Of a DNA stretch of 64,000 nucleotides, positions 10,820 through 23,645 are shown piece after piece. Every line of letters starts with the position of its first letter. The first letter of the stretch is position 1. Below the pieces are notes generated by a model, which worked only from the letters and a program-made list of their open reading frames with translations, had not been told where the DNA came from and searched no databases. The position numbers and the translations under genes are program-made. This DNA is from Arachis hypogaea (lineage: Eukaryota > Streptophyta > Magnoliopsida > Fabales > Fabaceae), in NCBI RefSeq assembly GCF_003086295.3, contig NC_092051.1:79926445-79990444 (forward strand), written 5' to 3'.

Positions 10820-11796
10820 ACTTTTTACTATTGTATTAGACATCTTTTTGATCCTTGGGAATCATCTTTTGATCAATTTGAGATCTCTAGACCTCCATGG
10901 GAGTCTGGCCACTCCGCCATGCCCACCCTCTATTCACTTATGTATTTTCAACGGTAGAGTTTCTACACTCCATAGATTAAGGTGTGGAGCTCTGCTGTTC
11001 CTCAAAGATTAATGCAAAGTACTACTGTTTTCTATTCAATTCATCTTATTTCGCTTCTAAGATATTCATTCGCACTTCAACCTGAATGTGATGAACGTGA
11101 CAATCATCATCATTCCCTATGAACGCGTGCCTGACAACCACTTCCGTTCTACATTAGATTGAATGAGTTTCTCTTAGATCTCTTAATCAGAATCTTCGTG
11201 GTGTAAGCTAGAATGATGGCGGCATTCAAGAGAATCCGGAAAGTCTAAACCTTGTCTGTGGTATTCCGAGTAGGATTCAATGATTGAATGACTGTGACGA
11301 TCTTCAAACTCGCGATTGCTGGGCGTAGTGACAGACGCAAAAGGATAGTAAATCCTATTCCAGCATGATCGAGAACTGACAGATGAATAGCCATGCCGTG
11401 ACAGGGTGCGTTGACCATTTTCACTGAGAGGATAGGATGTAACCATTGACAAGGGTGATGCCTCCAGACGATTAGCCGTGCCGTGACAGGGCATTTGGAT
11501 CATTTTCCCGAGAGAAGACCGAAAGTAGCCATTGACAATGGTGATGCATTACATAAAGCTAGCCATGGAAAGGAGTAAGATTGATAGGATGAAGATAGCA
11601 GGAAAGCAAAGGTTCAGAGGAACGAAAGCATCTCTATTCGCTTATCTGAAATTCTCACCAATGATTTACATAAGTATTTCTATCCCTATTTTATTAATGA
11701 TTTTCGAAAACCCCATTACTATTTTATATCTGCCTGACTGAGATTTACAAGGTGACCTTAGCTTGCTTCATACCAACAATCTCCGTGGGATTCGAC

Positions 11797-11812
11797 CCTT
11801 ACTCACGTAAGG
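11797..11812 (+). other. U5-type hairpin of F LTR1
   Basis: CCTTAC-TCAC-GTAAGG, a perfect 6-bp stem right after TTCGAC, about 150 bp before the LTR end, followed by GTATTACTTAGACAACCC. The family A equivalent has a different stem sequence. Confidence 0.6.
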
Positions 11813-11967
11813 TATTACTTAGACAACCCAGTGCACTTGCTGGTTAGTTGTGCAAAGTTGTGAACCATGGTATTGGCATCATGTTTTTGGCGCCATTTCC
11901 AGGGAAAGAAAGAGCAATGAATTTTACATAATCAAAGTGTAATCACAATTTCTGCGCACCAAGTTTT

Positions 11968-11984
11968 TGGCGCCGTTGCCGGTG
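11968..11984 (+). promoter_or_regulatory. Primer binding site (tRNA-Asp type) after LTR1
   Basis: TGGCGCCGTTGCCGG starts 6 nt after the LTR end, complementary to the 3' end of plant tRNA-Asp. The next base (T for the usual G in GGGGA) weakens the match slightly. Confidence 0.85.
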
Positions 11985-13819
11985 ATTGTTCGAGTTTGGA
12001 CAACTGACGGTTCATCTTGTTGCTCAGATTAGGTAATTTTCTTTTTGTTTTATTTTCAAAAATTCTTCAAAATTCTTTCAAAAAAATTCTCCTTTGTTTT
12101 CGAAAAAAAAAATTAAAAAAAAAATTATTTCAAAAATATAATTTTCTTCAGAATTTTTAAGAATGAATTCTAGTGTTTCATGAAGCATGTTGAAGCCGGG
12201 CTAGCTGTAAAGCCATATTCAAACTCCTTTGGGATTGGTCTTCAACTAATCACCTCAATGGATGTAATTCCATTCTAAAGCTTGGCTGGCTATTAAGCCA
12301 TGCCTGACCCTTTGATTGGAGCTTTAGACTAAAAAGTATAAGATTCCTGGAATTCATATTAAAATTTTGGAATCCTTATTTTTGTTTTTCACTTAATTTT
12401 CGAAAAAAAAATACAAAAAAATTAGAAAATCATAAAAATCAAAAATATTTTTTGTGTTTCATGTTTGAGTCTTGAGTCATGTTATAAGTTTGGTGTCAAT
12501 TGCATATTCATCTTGCATTTTTCGAAAATTTTCATGCATTCATAGTGTTCTTCATGATCTTCAAGTTGTTCTTGGTAAGTCTTCTTGTTTGATCTTTGCA
12601 TTTGCATGTTTTGTGTCTTTTCTTGTTTTTCATATGCATTCTTGAATTCTTAGTGTCTAAGCATTAAAGAATTCTAAGTTTGGTGTCTTGCTGTCTTCTT
12701 TGCATTAAAAATTTTTCAAAAATGTGTTCTTGATGTTCATCATGATCTTCATAGTGTTCTTGGTGTTCATCTTGACATTCATAGCATTCTTGCATGCATT
12801 CATTGTTTTGATCCATAACTTTCATGCATTGCATCATTTTTCTTGTTTTTCTCTCTCATCATAAAAATTCAAAAATCAAAAAAATATCTTTCCCTTTTTT
12901 TTCTCTCTTAAAATTTCGAAAATTAGATTTGACTTTTTCAAAAAAATTTTTTAATCTAGTTGTTTTTATGAGTCAAATCAAATTTTCAATCTAAAAATCC
13001 TATCTTTTTCAAAATCTTTTTCAAAAATCAAATCATTTTCATTTTTCTTAGTTATTTTCAAAAATTCTAAAAACATTTTTCAAAAATATTTTTCTTATTT
13101 TTATATATCAAATTTTGGAAAATAACATCACCAATTAATGTTTTGATTCAAAAATTTCAAGTTTGTTACTTACTTGTTAAGAAAGATTCAAACTTTAAGT
13201 TCTAGAATCATATCTTGTGATTTCTTGTGAATCAAGTCATTAATTGTGATTTTAAAAATCAAATCTTTTTCAAAACTAATTTCAATCATATCTTTTCAAA
13301 AATATCTTCCTATCTTATTTTTTTCAAAAATTTGATTTCAAAATATCTTCTCTAACTTCTTATCTCCTTATCTTTTCAAAATTGATTTTCAAAATTTGTT
13401 TCAACTAACTAACTAACTTTTTGTTTGTTTCTTATCTTTTTCAAAACCACCTAACTCTCTCTCTCTATCTTTCGAAAATATCTCCCCCTTTTTCAAAAAA
13501 ATTTCTTTTTAATTAACTAATTATTTTAATTTTTTGATTTTCATTTTCGAAAATTTCTAACCTTTTTCAAAATTTCTTTTCGAAAATTACTAACTCTTTT
13601 TCAAAACTAATTTTTGAAAATTCACCTTCTTCCTCATCTCCTTCTATTTATTTATTCATCTACTAACATCTCCTCATCTCACATCTCTGCTATCCTTACC
13701 CTTGTGTTTGGATTCTTCATTCTTCTTCACCCTATTCTTTTCTTCTTCTACTAACAATAAGGAACCTCTTTACTGTGACATAAGATTCCTCTTCTTTTCT
13801 TTTTCTCTTCTCTTTCTTA
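11985..13819 (+). other. Long AT-rich leader of F-II
   Basis: Untranslated leader of about 1.8 kb rich in TTTTCAAAA and TTTTCGAAAA palindromes. Two similar hairpins lie at 12199-12214 and 12283-12300. AAGTTTGGTGT occurs near 12488 and 12674. No ORF of note. Confidence 0.7.
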
Positions 13820-14841
13820 TGAGCAGGACAGAGAAAAGGCATTCTTGTTGAAGCTGATCCAGAACCTGAAAGGACTCTGAAGAAAACTAAGAGAAGCTAA
13901 ATTACAACAATCCAGAGACAACCTTATTGAAAATTTCGAACAAGTAAAGGAGATGGCAGCCGAACCCAACAACAATAATGCAAGGAGAATGCTTGGTGAC
14001 TTTACTGCATCTAATTCCAATTTACATAGAAGAAGCATCTCCATTCCTACCATTGGAGCAAACAAGTTTGAGCTGAAACCTCAGCTAGTTTCTCTGATGC
14101 AGCAGAACTGCAAGTTTCATAGACTTCCATCTGAAGATCCTTTTCAGTTCTTAACTAAATTCTTGCAGATCTGTGATACTGATAAGACTAATGGAGTAGA
14201 TCCTGAGACTACAGGCTCATGCTTTTCCCTTTTGCTGTAAGAGACAGAGCTAGAGTGTGGTTGGACTCTCACCCAAGATAGCCGAACTCTAGGATAAGCT
14301 GGTCACGGCTTTCCTAGCCAAGTTCTTCCTCCTCAAAAGCTGAGCAAGCTTAGAGCTGATGTTCAAACCTTCAGACAGAAAGAAGGTGAATCCCTCTATG
14401 AAGCTTGGGAAAGATAAAAGCAGCTGACCAAAAGTGTCCCTCTGGCATGCTTTCAGAATGGACCATCCTGGATATATCCTATGATGGTTTATCTGAGCTA
14501 TCAAAGATGTCATTGGATACTTCTACAGGTGGATCATTCACCTAAAAAAAACGCCTGCAGAAGCTCAAGAACTCATTGACATGGTTGCTAAAACAGTTCG
14601 TGTACACTTCTGAGAGGAATCCTGTGAGTAATGGATGCCTATGAAGAAGGGAGTTCTTGAAGTTGATACTCTGAATGCCATATTGGCTAGAACAAAATAT
14701 GACTCAGCAAGTCAATATGATTTCTCAGAGTCTGAATGAATGCAAGCTGCATCCAACAGTACTCAAGAGGCTTCTTATGCAGAAGAAGCTTATGATCCTG
14801 AAACCTGCAATAGCAAGGTAATACGTAGGTGCAACCTTCAC
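13820..14841 (+). pseudogene. gag 5' part, copy F-II, cut by the assembly gap
   Basis: ATG 13820 corresponds to the gag start at 27257. The frame is broken by many single-base deletions, increasingly dense toward the N-run, that are absent from the copy at 27257. They look like unpolished contig-end errors rather than biology. Confidence 0.75.
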
Positions 14842-15841
14842 NNNNNNNNNNNNNNNNNNNNNNNNNNNNNNNNNNNNNNNNNNNNNNNNNNNNNNNNNNN
14901 NNNNNNNNNNNNNNNNNNNNNNNNNNNNNNNNNNNNNNNNNNNNNNNNNNNNNNNNNNNNNNNNNNNNNNNNNNNNNNNNNNNNNNNNNNNNNNNNNNNN
15001 NNNNNNNNNNNNNNNNNNNNNNNNNNNNNNNNNNNNNNNNNNNNNNNNNNNNNNNNNNNNNNNNNNNNNNNNNNNNNNNNNNNNNNNNNNNNNNNNNNNN
15101 NNNNNNNNNNNNNNNNNNNNNNNNNNNNNNNNNNNNNNNNNNNNNNNNNNNNNNNNNNNNNNNNNNNNNNNNNNNNNNNNNNNNNNNNNNNNNNNNNNNN
15201 NNNNNNNNNNNNNNNNNNNNNNNNNNNNNNNNNNNNNNNNNNNNNNNNNNNNNNNNNNNNNNNNNNNNNNNNNNNNNNNNNNNNNNNNNNNNNNNNNNNN
15301 NNNNNNNNNNNNNNNNNNNNNNNNNNNNNNNNNNNNNNNNNNNNNNNNNNNNNNNNNNNNNNNNNNNNNNNNNNNNNNNNNNNNNNNNNNNNNNNNNNNN
15401 NNNNNNNNNNNNNNNNNNNNNNNNNNNNNNNNNNNNNNNNNNNNNNNNNNNNNNNNNNNNNNNNNNNNNNNNNNNNNNNNNNNNNNNNNNNNNNNNNNNN
15501 NNNNNNNNNNNNNNNNNNNNNNNNNNNNNNNNNNNNNNNNNNNNNNNNNNNNNNNNNNNNNNNNNNNNNNNNNNNNNNNNNNNNNNNNNNNNNNNNNNNN
15601 NNNNNNNNNNNNNNNNNNNNNNNNNNNNNNNNNNNNNNNNNNNNNNNNNNNNNNNNNNNNNNNNNNNNNNNNNNNNNNNNNNNNNNNNNNNNNNNNNNNN
15701 NNNNNNNNNNNNNNNNNNNNNNNNNNNNNNNNNNNNNNNNNNNNNNNNNNNNNNNNNNNNNNNNNNNNNNNNNNNNNNNNNNNNNNNNNNNNNNNNNNNN
15801 NNNNNNNNNNNNNNNNNNNNNNNNNNNNNNNNNNNNNNNNN
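14842..15841. other. Assembly gap of exactly 1000 N
   Basis: A round-number N run is a placeholder of unknown true size. Sequences on both sides repeat each other as suffix and prefix, suggesting an unmerged overlap. Confidence 0.98.
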
Positions 15842-16739
15842 GCATTATGTTGTATCTTTTAAAATAAGTAGGCTAGTTTATGTGTGTGCTTGTGTGTTCA
15901 TTTTCACTTAACAAGAAGCATGTGTTATCCCCTGCATCTTTTAATTCAATAAAAGAACAGTTTGAATGTGAAGTAAAATGGTTTCTGTTAGATAGAAGTG
16001 GAATAAAAGTAAGTGGTGGTATGAATAAGAGCTCATCTTTTATAGTAGCTCACTTTTAGTGATAAAGAGCCAGGATATCCCCTTCTAAGTAAAGAGTGGC
16101 CTACTGTCTATGATCTCAATTGAATTAAATTCCTTGGTTAGAAAGAAAAAAAAAAGATAGCCAAAAAGTGGCAAAACAAAAGAAAAACAAAAAGAAACAA
16201 AGCTGGACACCAATAGCTTGAACTTTGAAATATATGCCTGTGATGTCTTTGTACTAGGATCTGCTTGGATTAGTAAGCTCTTAGGAGTGCCTCAACACTT
16301 GGTGACTTGGGTTAACTAACCCGGGATCATCAGCTGAAAGTCCACTATCAAGAGCAACCTAACTACAAGGCATTTAGTAACCCAAAGAGGTGCTGGGCAT
16401 CAATGTTTTAAGAAGGAATGTGAGCCAAGTGTCTATGGTGAATAATGTGTCAAGTATAAAGAAAAGAAAATGAACTTGCTACACATGACACTCAAATAAA
16501 GCTTATGAACAAAGTAATAGCCAAGGATAAAGGAATAATGAGAGGTCATAGCAGCATGTCACTTGAAGCTTGAAGGAGACTTTCTAGGCCTAGGAGTCAA
16601 TAAGAAGTGAGTATTGGCATATCCACACAAAACCCCATGAACTATAATAATACCTGCTAGCATGAACATCATCTTCTATTTCATTCTTCTTCTCAATAAT
16701 CTTTTGTTGCTTGGGACAAGCAAGCTTTAAGTTTGGTGT

Positions 16740-18477
16740 TGTATGAAAGTCATCCTAGCCTATTTTAACTAGTCTTTTTCTTTTGTTTTCATTAGAATTA
16801 TGCACTTTCTTGACTACAAGCAAGCTAATTGAGTAGATTTTCATGTTTCCCTTGATTGAACCAACCATATATGAATTTATGCCATTCATGAGGTTTTATG
16901 CTATATTTGTTGCATATTATGAAAGAATGAATATCTCATGATTTTGAGCATAGCTTTGATGAGTTTGGTTGATTAATGATAGGTGAAGAAAGCTTGGAGA
17001 AAAGTTGAAGCAAAGAGGAATGGCTAGGAGTGAAGAGAGGACAATGGAATAAGTGAAATTGAACCAGGAAGCAAGAAGTTAGCCCCAACGTTAGCCCCCT
17101 AACTTGGAGGCTAACGTTGGAACTTGAAATTTCCTCCCTGGCCATCCCACGTTTGCGCCAACGTTAGCCCCCTAACTTGGAGGCTAACGTTGGCACATGA
17201 ATTCCTCCCTGGCCATCCAACGTTTGCGCCAACGTTAGCCCCCTAACTTGGAGGCTAACGTTGGCACATGAAAACATAAGGGAGAGGGGCCAACGTTTGC
17301 GCCAACGTTAGCCCCCTAACTTGGAGGCTAACGTTGGCACCACAAGCACACTAGACAAGGCCAACGTTAGGGTCAAAGTTAGACCCCTAACGTTGGCACC
17401 AACGTGCATACCAGAAAAATGTGTTTGCTGCTATGAAAGTTGGAGCCAAAGTTAGACCCCTAACTTTGGCTCAAACTTTTGGTCCAACTTTTGCTAACCT
17501 CAAACCCGGTTCAATTGGTTCACTTTGGTTCTTCTTCAAACTTCAAGAGCAATCAACCAAGGCCTCTTTCAACCCAATTCCACCAAGAGCAAAGGCCCAA
17601 CTCAAGGCTTGAAGATCATTGGAAGAAAGTGTATAAATAGGATAGAATTCAAGTTATTCGGGGAGCTTTCTTTTTAGAATTTTCATAATAGTTTTCGGAG
17701 AGCTTTTGAACTTGAGTGAACTTTAATTTCTTGTTTTCATTGCTTTCAATTTCATTTACACTTGTCTTGGATCTTGGATTGGAGAAATTGAAGAAATTCT
17801 GTTTCAATCTCAATCTTGGATCTCTCTGTTTCTTTACTGTTAATTGAATTTAATTTTCTGTTAATTGCTCCTCATCTCTTTCTTTGCAATTTACATTCTC
17901 CTTGCAAATTGTTCTTGTTGGATCTAGGAAGGCATTGAGATCTAGACTTGGTTTCTAGTCTCTGGGTCCTGAGATCTGAATTTCCCATTTCACTTCTCTG
18001 TTTACTGCTTTCTATGTTCATTTACTTTTCTACTTCATATCCGGTTCAATCCCAATTCCCTTTCCCTCTTCTGTTTAATGCAATTTAACTTTTCCTTGTT
18101 TAATTTCTGCAAATCCACGTCCCAATCCCATTTACATTTCAAGCAATTTACATTCCTTGCACTTTAAGATTCCGCAATTTACATTTCTTGCACTCTAAGT
18201 TTCTGCCATTTAATTTCTTGTTCCTTAAGATTCAGCAATTTAATTTCCTGCCCTCTTTACTTTCATGCCATTTACATTCTGCAAATCACAAATCACCCAA
18301 CCAACACTCGATTCGCTTGACTAAATCAACCACTAAACTAAAATTGCTCAATCCTTCAATCCCTGTGGGATCGACCTCACTCCCGTGAGTTTTTATTACT
18401 TGATGCGACCCGGTACACTTGCCGGTTAGATTTGTGTGTTTTGGGAGAGATTTATTTTCCTCCAAAATAACTCATCA
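16740..18477 (+). repeat. LTR of family A, duplicate copy
   Basis: Same as 3285-5027 apart from small indels, including a damaged start (TATGAAAG for TGATGACAAG) in the error-rich zone near the gap. End TCATCA at 18477. Confidence 0.85.
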
Positions 18478-19124
18478 AACGCGCATAGTGCGCGCGCGTG
18501 TCAATGCGTCTTAGCATCATCCAGGCCAAAGGACCCGAGAGTTGTGCCAACTCTGGGCCCCTTTTGTGCCTATAGCCCAGCACATCTGCGCCGACGTGCA
18601 CCTTGCGCGTCCGCGCCCATTCGATTCCTTCATGTACGCGCAAGCACGCATTGCGCTTTCGCTCCGTTCTTCCATTTCTTCCACCCACGCAAACGCGCAC
18701 CGTACGCGCGCGTGTGGATTTGAATTTTCACTTACCCCAGAGACTCAAAGCACTAGCGCATTCGCGCATCATACCCTTCCATCCCCAACGTTCCATTTTC
18801 CTTCTCCCACCATTCAACCCCCCCTCCATCTTCAAACTTCTCCCAGTAACCACCTCACCTCCGGCGAGCACTCCAATCCCGTTGCCGCCGCCAATCACCA
18901 TCACCGCGCCGTCTTCTCCCTCTTCTCTCACTTTTCTTTCCTTTCTCTTTCACTGCCCCTCTGCTCTCTGTTTCTCGCTGCCTCTGCGCCACTCGCTGCA
19001 GCTATCATCGTCACCGGCGCAAGCTTAGCGGTGCAACCCAACCGCCGTGCTGCTCTGCCCAGTCCTATCTCTCATCACCCCACTTCACCTTCCTCTCATT
19101 TTCCTTGTTCAGTCTCTGTCCCCC
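18478..19124 (+). mobile_element. Family H fragment 1, duplicate copy
   Basis: Copy of 5028-5677 with 1-bp indels; ends in CCCCC before the F LTR start at 19125. Confidence 0.75.
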
Positions 19125-19339
19125 AGATGAGTGGATAATTATACGCTTTTGGCATTGTTTTTAGTATTTTTTAGTAGGATCTAGTTACTTTTAGGATGTT
19201 TTCATTAGTTTTATGTTAAATTCACATTTCTGGACTTACTATGAGTTTGTGTATTTTTCTGTGATTTCAGGTATTTTCTGGCTAAAATTGAGGACTTGAG
19301 CAAAAATCAGATTCAGAGGTGAAGAAGGACTGCTGATGC
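19125..19339 (+). repeat. Truncated F LTR, duplicate copy
   Basis: Copy of 5678-5900 with several 1-bp deletions. It shares the GTTGACAGG filler junction to gag, which shows the two blocks are the same locus or a very recent copy. Confidence 0.8.
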
Positions 19340-19347
19340 GTTGACAG

Positions 19348-21320
19348 GTGATACTGATAAGACTAATGGAGTAGATCCTGAAGTCTACAGGCTCATGCTT
19401 TTCCCTTTTGCTGTAAGAGACAGAGCTAGAGTGTGGTTGGACTCTCAACCCAAAGATAGCCTGAACTCTTAGGATAAGCTGGTCACGGCTTTCCTAGCCA
19501 AGATCTTTCCTCCTCAAAAGCTGAGCAAGCTTAGAGCTGATGTTCAAACCTTCAGACAGAAAGAAGGTGAATCCCTCTATGAAGCTTGGGAAAGATAAAA
19601 GCAGCTGACCAAAAAAGTGTCCCTCTGGCATGCTTTCAGAATGGACCATCCTGGATATATCCTATGATGGTTTATCTGAGCTATCAAAGATGTCATTGGA
19701 TACTTCTACAGGTGGATCCATTCACCTAAAGAAAACGCCTGCAGAAGCTCAAGAACTCATTGACATGGTTGCTAATAACCAGTTCGTGTACACTTCTGAG
19801 AGGAATCCTGTGAGTAATGGGACGCCTATGAAGAAGGGAGTTCTTGAAGTTGATACTCTGAATGCCATATTGGCTCAGAACAAAATATTGACTCAGCAAG
19901 TCAATATGATTTCTCAGAGTCTGAATGGAATGCAAGCTGCATCCAACAGTACTCAAGAGGCTTCTTATGCAGAAGAAGCTTATGATCCTGAGAACCCTGC
20001 AATAGCAGAGGTAAATTACGTAGGTGAACCTTATGGAAACACCTATAATCTATCATGTAGAAATCATCCAAATCTCTCATGGAAGGATCAAAGGCCTCAA
20101 CAAGGCTTTAATAATGGTGGAAGAAACAGGTTTAGCAATAGCAAGCCTTTTCCATCATCCACTCAGCAACAGACAGAGAATTCTGAGCAGAATCCATCTA
20201 GCTTAGCAAATTTAGTCTCTGATCTATCTAAGGTCACTGTGAGTTTCAAGAATGAAACAAGGTCTTCCATTAGAAATTTGGAAGCACAAGTGGGCCAGCT
20301 GAGTAAAAAGATCAATGAAATCCTTCCTAGTACTCTCCCAAGCAATACAGAAGAGAATCCAAAAGGAGAGTGCAAGGCCATTGACATAAGTACCATGGCC
20401 GAACTTGTAAGGAAGGAGAGGACGTGAATCCCAAGGAGGAAGAACTCCTGGGACGTCCAGTGATCAATAAGGAGCTTCCCTCAGAGGAACCAAAGGACTC
20501 TGAGGCTCATCTAGAGACCATAGAGATTCCATTGAACCTCCTTATGCCCTTCATGAGCTCTGATGAGTATTCCTCTTCTGAAGAGAATGAGGATGTCACT
20601 GAAGAGCAAACTGCCAAGTTTCTTGGTGCAATCATGAAGCTAAATGCCAAATTATTTGGTATTGAAACTTGGGAAGATGAACATCCCTTGTTCACCAATG
20701 AACTAAGTGATCTGGATCAACTGACATTGCCTCAGAAGAGACAGGATCCTGGAAAGTTCATAATACCTTGTACCATAGGCACCATGATCTTTAAGGCTCT
20801 GTGTGACTTTGGTTCAGGGATAAACCTCATGCCCCTCTCTGTAATAGAGAAACTGGGAATCTATGGGGTGCAAGCTGCTAAAATCTCATTAGAGATGGCA
20901 GACAATTCAAGAAAACAGGCTTATGGACAAGTAGAGGACGTGTTAGTAAAGGTTGAAGGCCTTTACATCCCTGCGGATTTCATAGTCTTGGATACTGGAA
21001 AGGAAGAGGATGAATCCATCATCCTAGGAAGGCCTTTCCTAGCCACAGCAAGAGCTGTGATTGATGTGGACAGAGGAGAATTGATCCTTCAAATGAATGA
21101 GGACAACCTTGTGTTTACAACTCAAGGATCTCTCTCTGCATCCATGAAGAAGAAGCAGAAAAAGCTTCTCTCAAAGCAGAGTCAAACAAAGCCCCCACAG
21201 TCAAACTCTAAGTTTGGTATTGGGAGGCCACAACCAAACTCTAAGTTTGGTATTGAACTCCCATATCCAAACTCTAAGTTTAGTGTTGGAGAGCCTCAAC
21301 ATTGCTCTGAACATCTGTAA
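19348..21320 (+). pseudogene. gag-protease pseudogene, duplicate of F-I
   Basis: Same breaks as 5910-7883 (Trp to TAG, Tyr to TAA) plus a 1-bp deletion near 20409 that splits the long frame into 19630-20427 and 20424-21320. Protease residues are as in F-I. Confidence 0.85.
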
Positions 21321-21524
21321 GGCTCCATGAGAGCCCACTGTCAAGCTATTGACATTAAAGAAGCGCTTGTTGGGAGGCAACCTAATTTTTTATCTAACTA
21401 TATTTTTTCTTAGTTATATGTCTTTGTAGGTTCATGATCATGAGGAGTCACAAGATAAATATAAAAATCGAAAACGGAATCAAAAACAGCAGAAGAAAAA
21501 TCACACCCTGGAGGAAGCATCTGC

Positions 21525-21747
21525 CTGGCGTTCAACGCTAGAACAGAGCATGGTTCTGGCGCTGAACGCCCAAAATGGGCAGAATCTGGGCACTGAACGC
21601 CCAAAATGGGCATCATCTGGGCGCTGAACGCCAGAATTGCACCCTGGAGAGGTGCTGGCGCTGAACGCCCAGAAATGGGCAACAAATGGGTGTTGAACGC
21701 CCAAAATGGGCACCAACCTGGCGCTGAACACCCAGAGTTGTGTGCAA
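21525..21747 (+). repeat. GGCG palindromic word array, duplicate of F-I
   Basis: Copy of 8088-8310, with the same missing unit. Confidence 0.85.
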
Positions 21748-22052
21748 GGGCATTTTGCATGCCTAATTGGGTGTAGGGATGTAAATCCTTGACACCTCAG
21801 GACCTGTGGACACCACAGGATCATCTCAAGATCTGTGAATCCCACAGGATCCCCACCCACCACACCCTCTCTCTCTCCATTCATGATCATCCCTTCTGTT
21901 TTCCATTCACCACTCACATCCATACACACATCCCTCCATCCCCTCCATATCTTCTTCTTCTTCTTCTATTCTTTCTTCTTTTGCTCGAGGGCGAGCAACA
22001 TTCTAAGTTTGGTGTGGTAAAAGCATAGCTTTTTGTTTTTCCATTACCATTA

Positions 22053-22482
22053 ATGGCACCTAAGGCCAGAGAAACCTCAAGAAAGAGAAAAGGGAAGGCA
22101 ATTGCTTCCACCTCTGAGCCATGGGAGATGGAAAGATTCATCTCACAAGCCCATCACCAAGAAAAGGATGAAGCAACCAAGAGAGCACATTCATGGATCT
22201 CAACAGGCACATGAAGAAGCTCATCATCAAGAAACCCCTGAGATACCTCAAGGGATGCACCTTCCTCCATAGAATTTTTGGGAGCAAATCAACACCTCCC
22301 TAGGAGAATTAAGTTCCAACATGGGACAACTAAGGGTGGAACATCAAGAGCACTCCATCATCCTTCATGAAATAAGAGAAGATCAAAAAGCAATGAGGGA
22401 GGAGCAACAAAGACAAGGAAGAGACATAGAAGAGCTCAAGGACATCATTGGTTCCTCAAGAAGGAAACGCCACCATCACTAA
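22053..22482 (+). pseudogene. ORF3 remnant, duplicate of F-I
   Basis: Copy of 8616-9045: basic tail, frame break, coiled coil, RRKRHHH end. Confidence 0.6.
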
Positions 22483-23645
22483 GTTGGATTCATTCCTTGT
22501 TCTTATTTCTTCTGTTTTTCGTTTTCTATGTTATGTGCTTATCTATGTTTGTGTCTTCATTACATGATCATTAGTAGTTAGTAACTTTGTCTTAAAGTCA
22601 TGAATGTCCTATGAATCCATCACCTCTCTTAAATGAAAAATGTTTTAATTCAAAAGAACAAGAAGTACATGAGTTTCGAATTTATCCTTGAACTTAGCTT
22701 AATTATATTGATGTGGTGACAAATGCTTCTTGTTTTCTGAATGTATGCTTGAACGGTGCATATGTCATTTGAAGTTGTTGTTTAAGAATGTTAAATATGT
22801 TGGCTCTTGAAAGAATGATGACTAGGAGACATGTTATTTGATAATCTGAAAAATCATAAAAATGATTCTTGATGCAAGAAAAAGCAGCAAAGAACAAAGC
22901 TTGCAGAAAAAAAAATAACATAGGCGAAAAAAATATATATAGAAAAAAATATAAAGAAAAAGAAAAAGCAAGCAGAAAAAGCCAAAAGCTCTTAAAACCA
23001 AGAGGCAAGAGCAAAAAGCAAATAACCCTTAAAACCAAAAGGCAAGGGCAAATAAAAAGGATCCCAAGGCTTTGAGCATCAGTGGATAGGAAGGCCTAAA
23101 GGAATAAAATCCTGGTCTAAGCGGCTAAACCAAGCTGTCCCTAACCATGTGCTTGTGGCGTGTAAGTGTCAAGTGAAAACTTGAGACTGAGCGGTTAAAG
23201 TCAAGGTCCAAAGCAAAAAAAGAGTGTGCTTAAGAACCCTGGACACCTCTAATTGGGGACTTAGCAAAGCTGAGTCACAATCTGAAAAGGTTCACCCAAT
23301 TATGTGTCTGTGGCATTTATATATCCGGTGGTAATACTGGAAAACAAAGTGCTTAGGGCCACGGCCAAGACTCATAAAGAAGCTGTGTTCAAGAATCATC
23401 ATACTGAACTAGGAGAATCAATAACACTATCTGAACTCTGAGTTCCTATAGATGCCAATCATTCTGAACCTCAATGGATAAAGTGAGATGCCAAAACTAT
23501 TCAAGAGGCAAAAAGCTATAAGTCCCGCTCATTTAATTGGAGCTATGTTTCATTGATAGTTTGGAACTTATAGTATATTCTCTTCTTTTTATCCTATTTG
23601 ATTTTCAGTTGCTTGGGGACAAGCAACAATTTAAGTTTGGTGTTG
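22483..23645 (+). other. Family F 3' noncoding region and PPT module, duplicate
   Basis: Copy of 9046-10209; no gene. Confidence 0.6.

Larger units (their letters stand above)
10210..11961 (+). repeat. Family F LTR1 (1752 bp)
   Basis: TGATGAGCGG to CTGCGCACCA. The 3' boundary is fixed by comparing LTR4, where unrelated sequence begins right after CACCA. It carries GGCGTTCAACGCC words (10586-10694), TATAAATAGG and a U5-type hairpin. It is the 3' LTR of F-I and the 5' LTR of F-II. Confidence 0.9.

Noticed and set aside
14740..15911. ORFs spanning the gap
   Set aside because: They consist of N.
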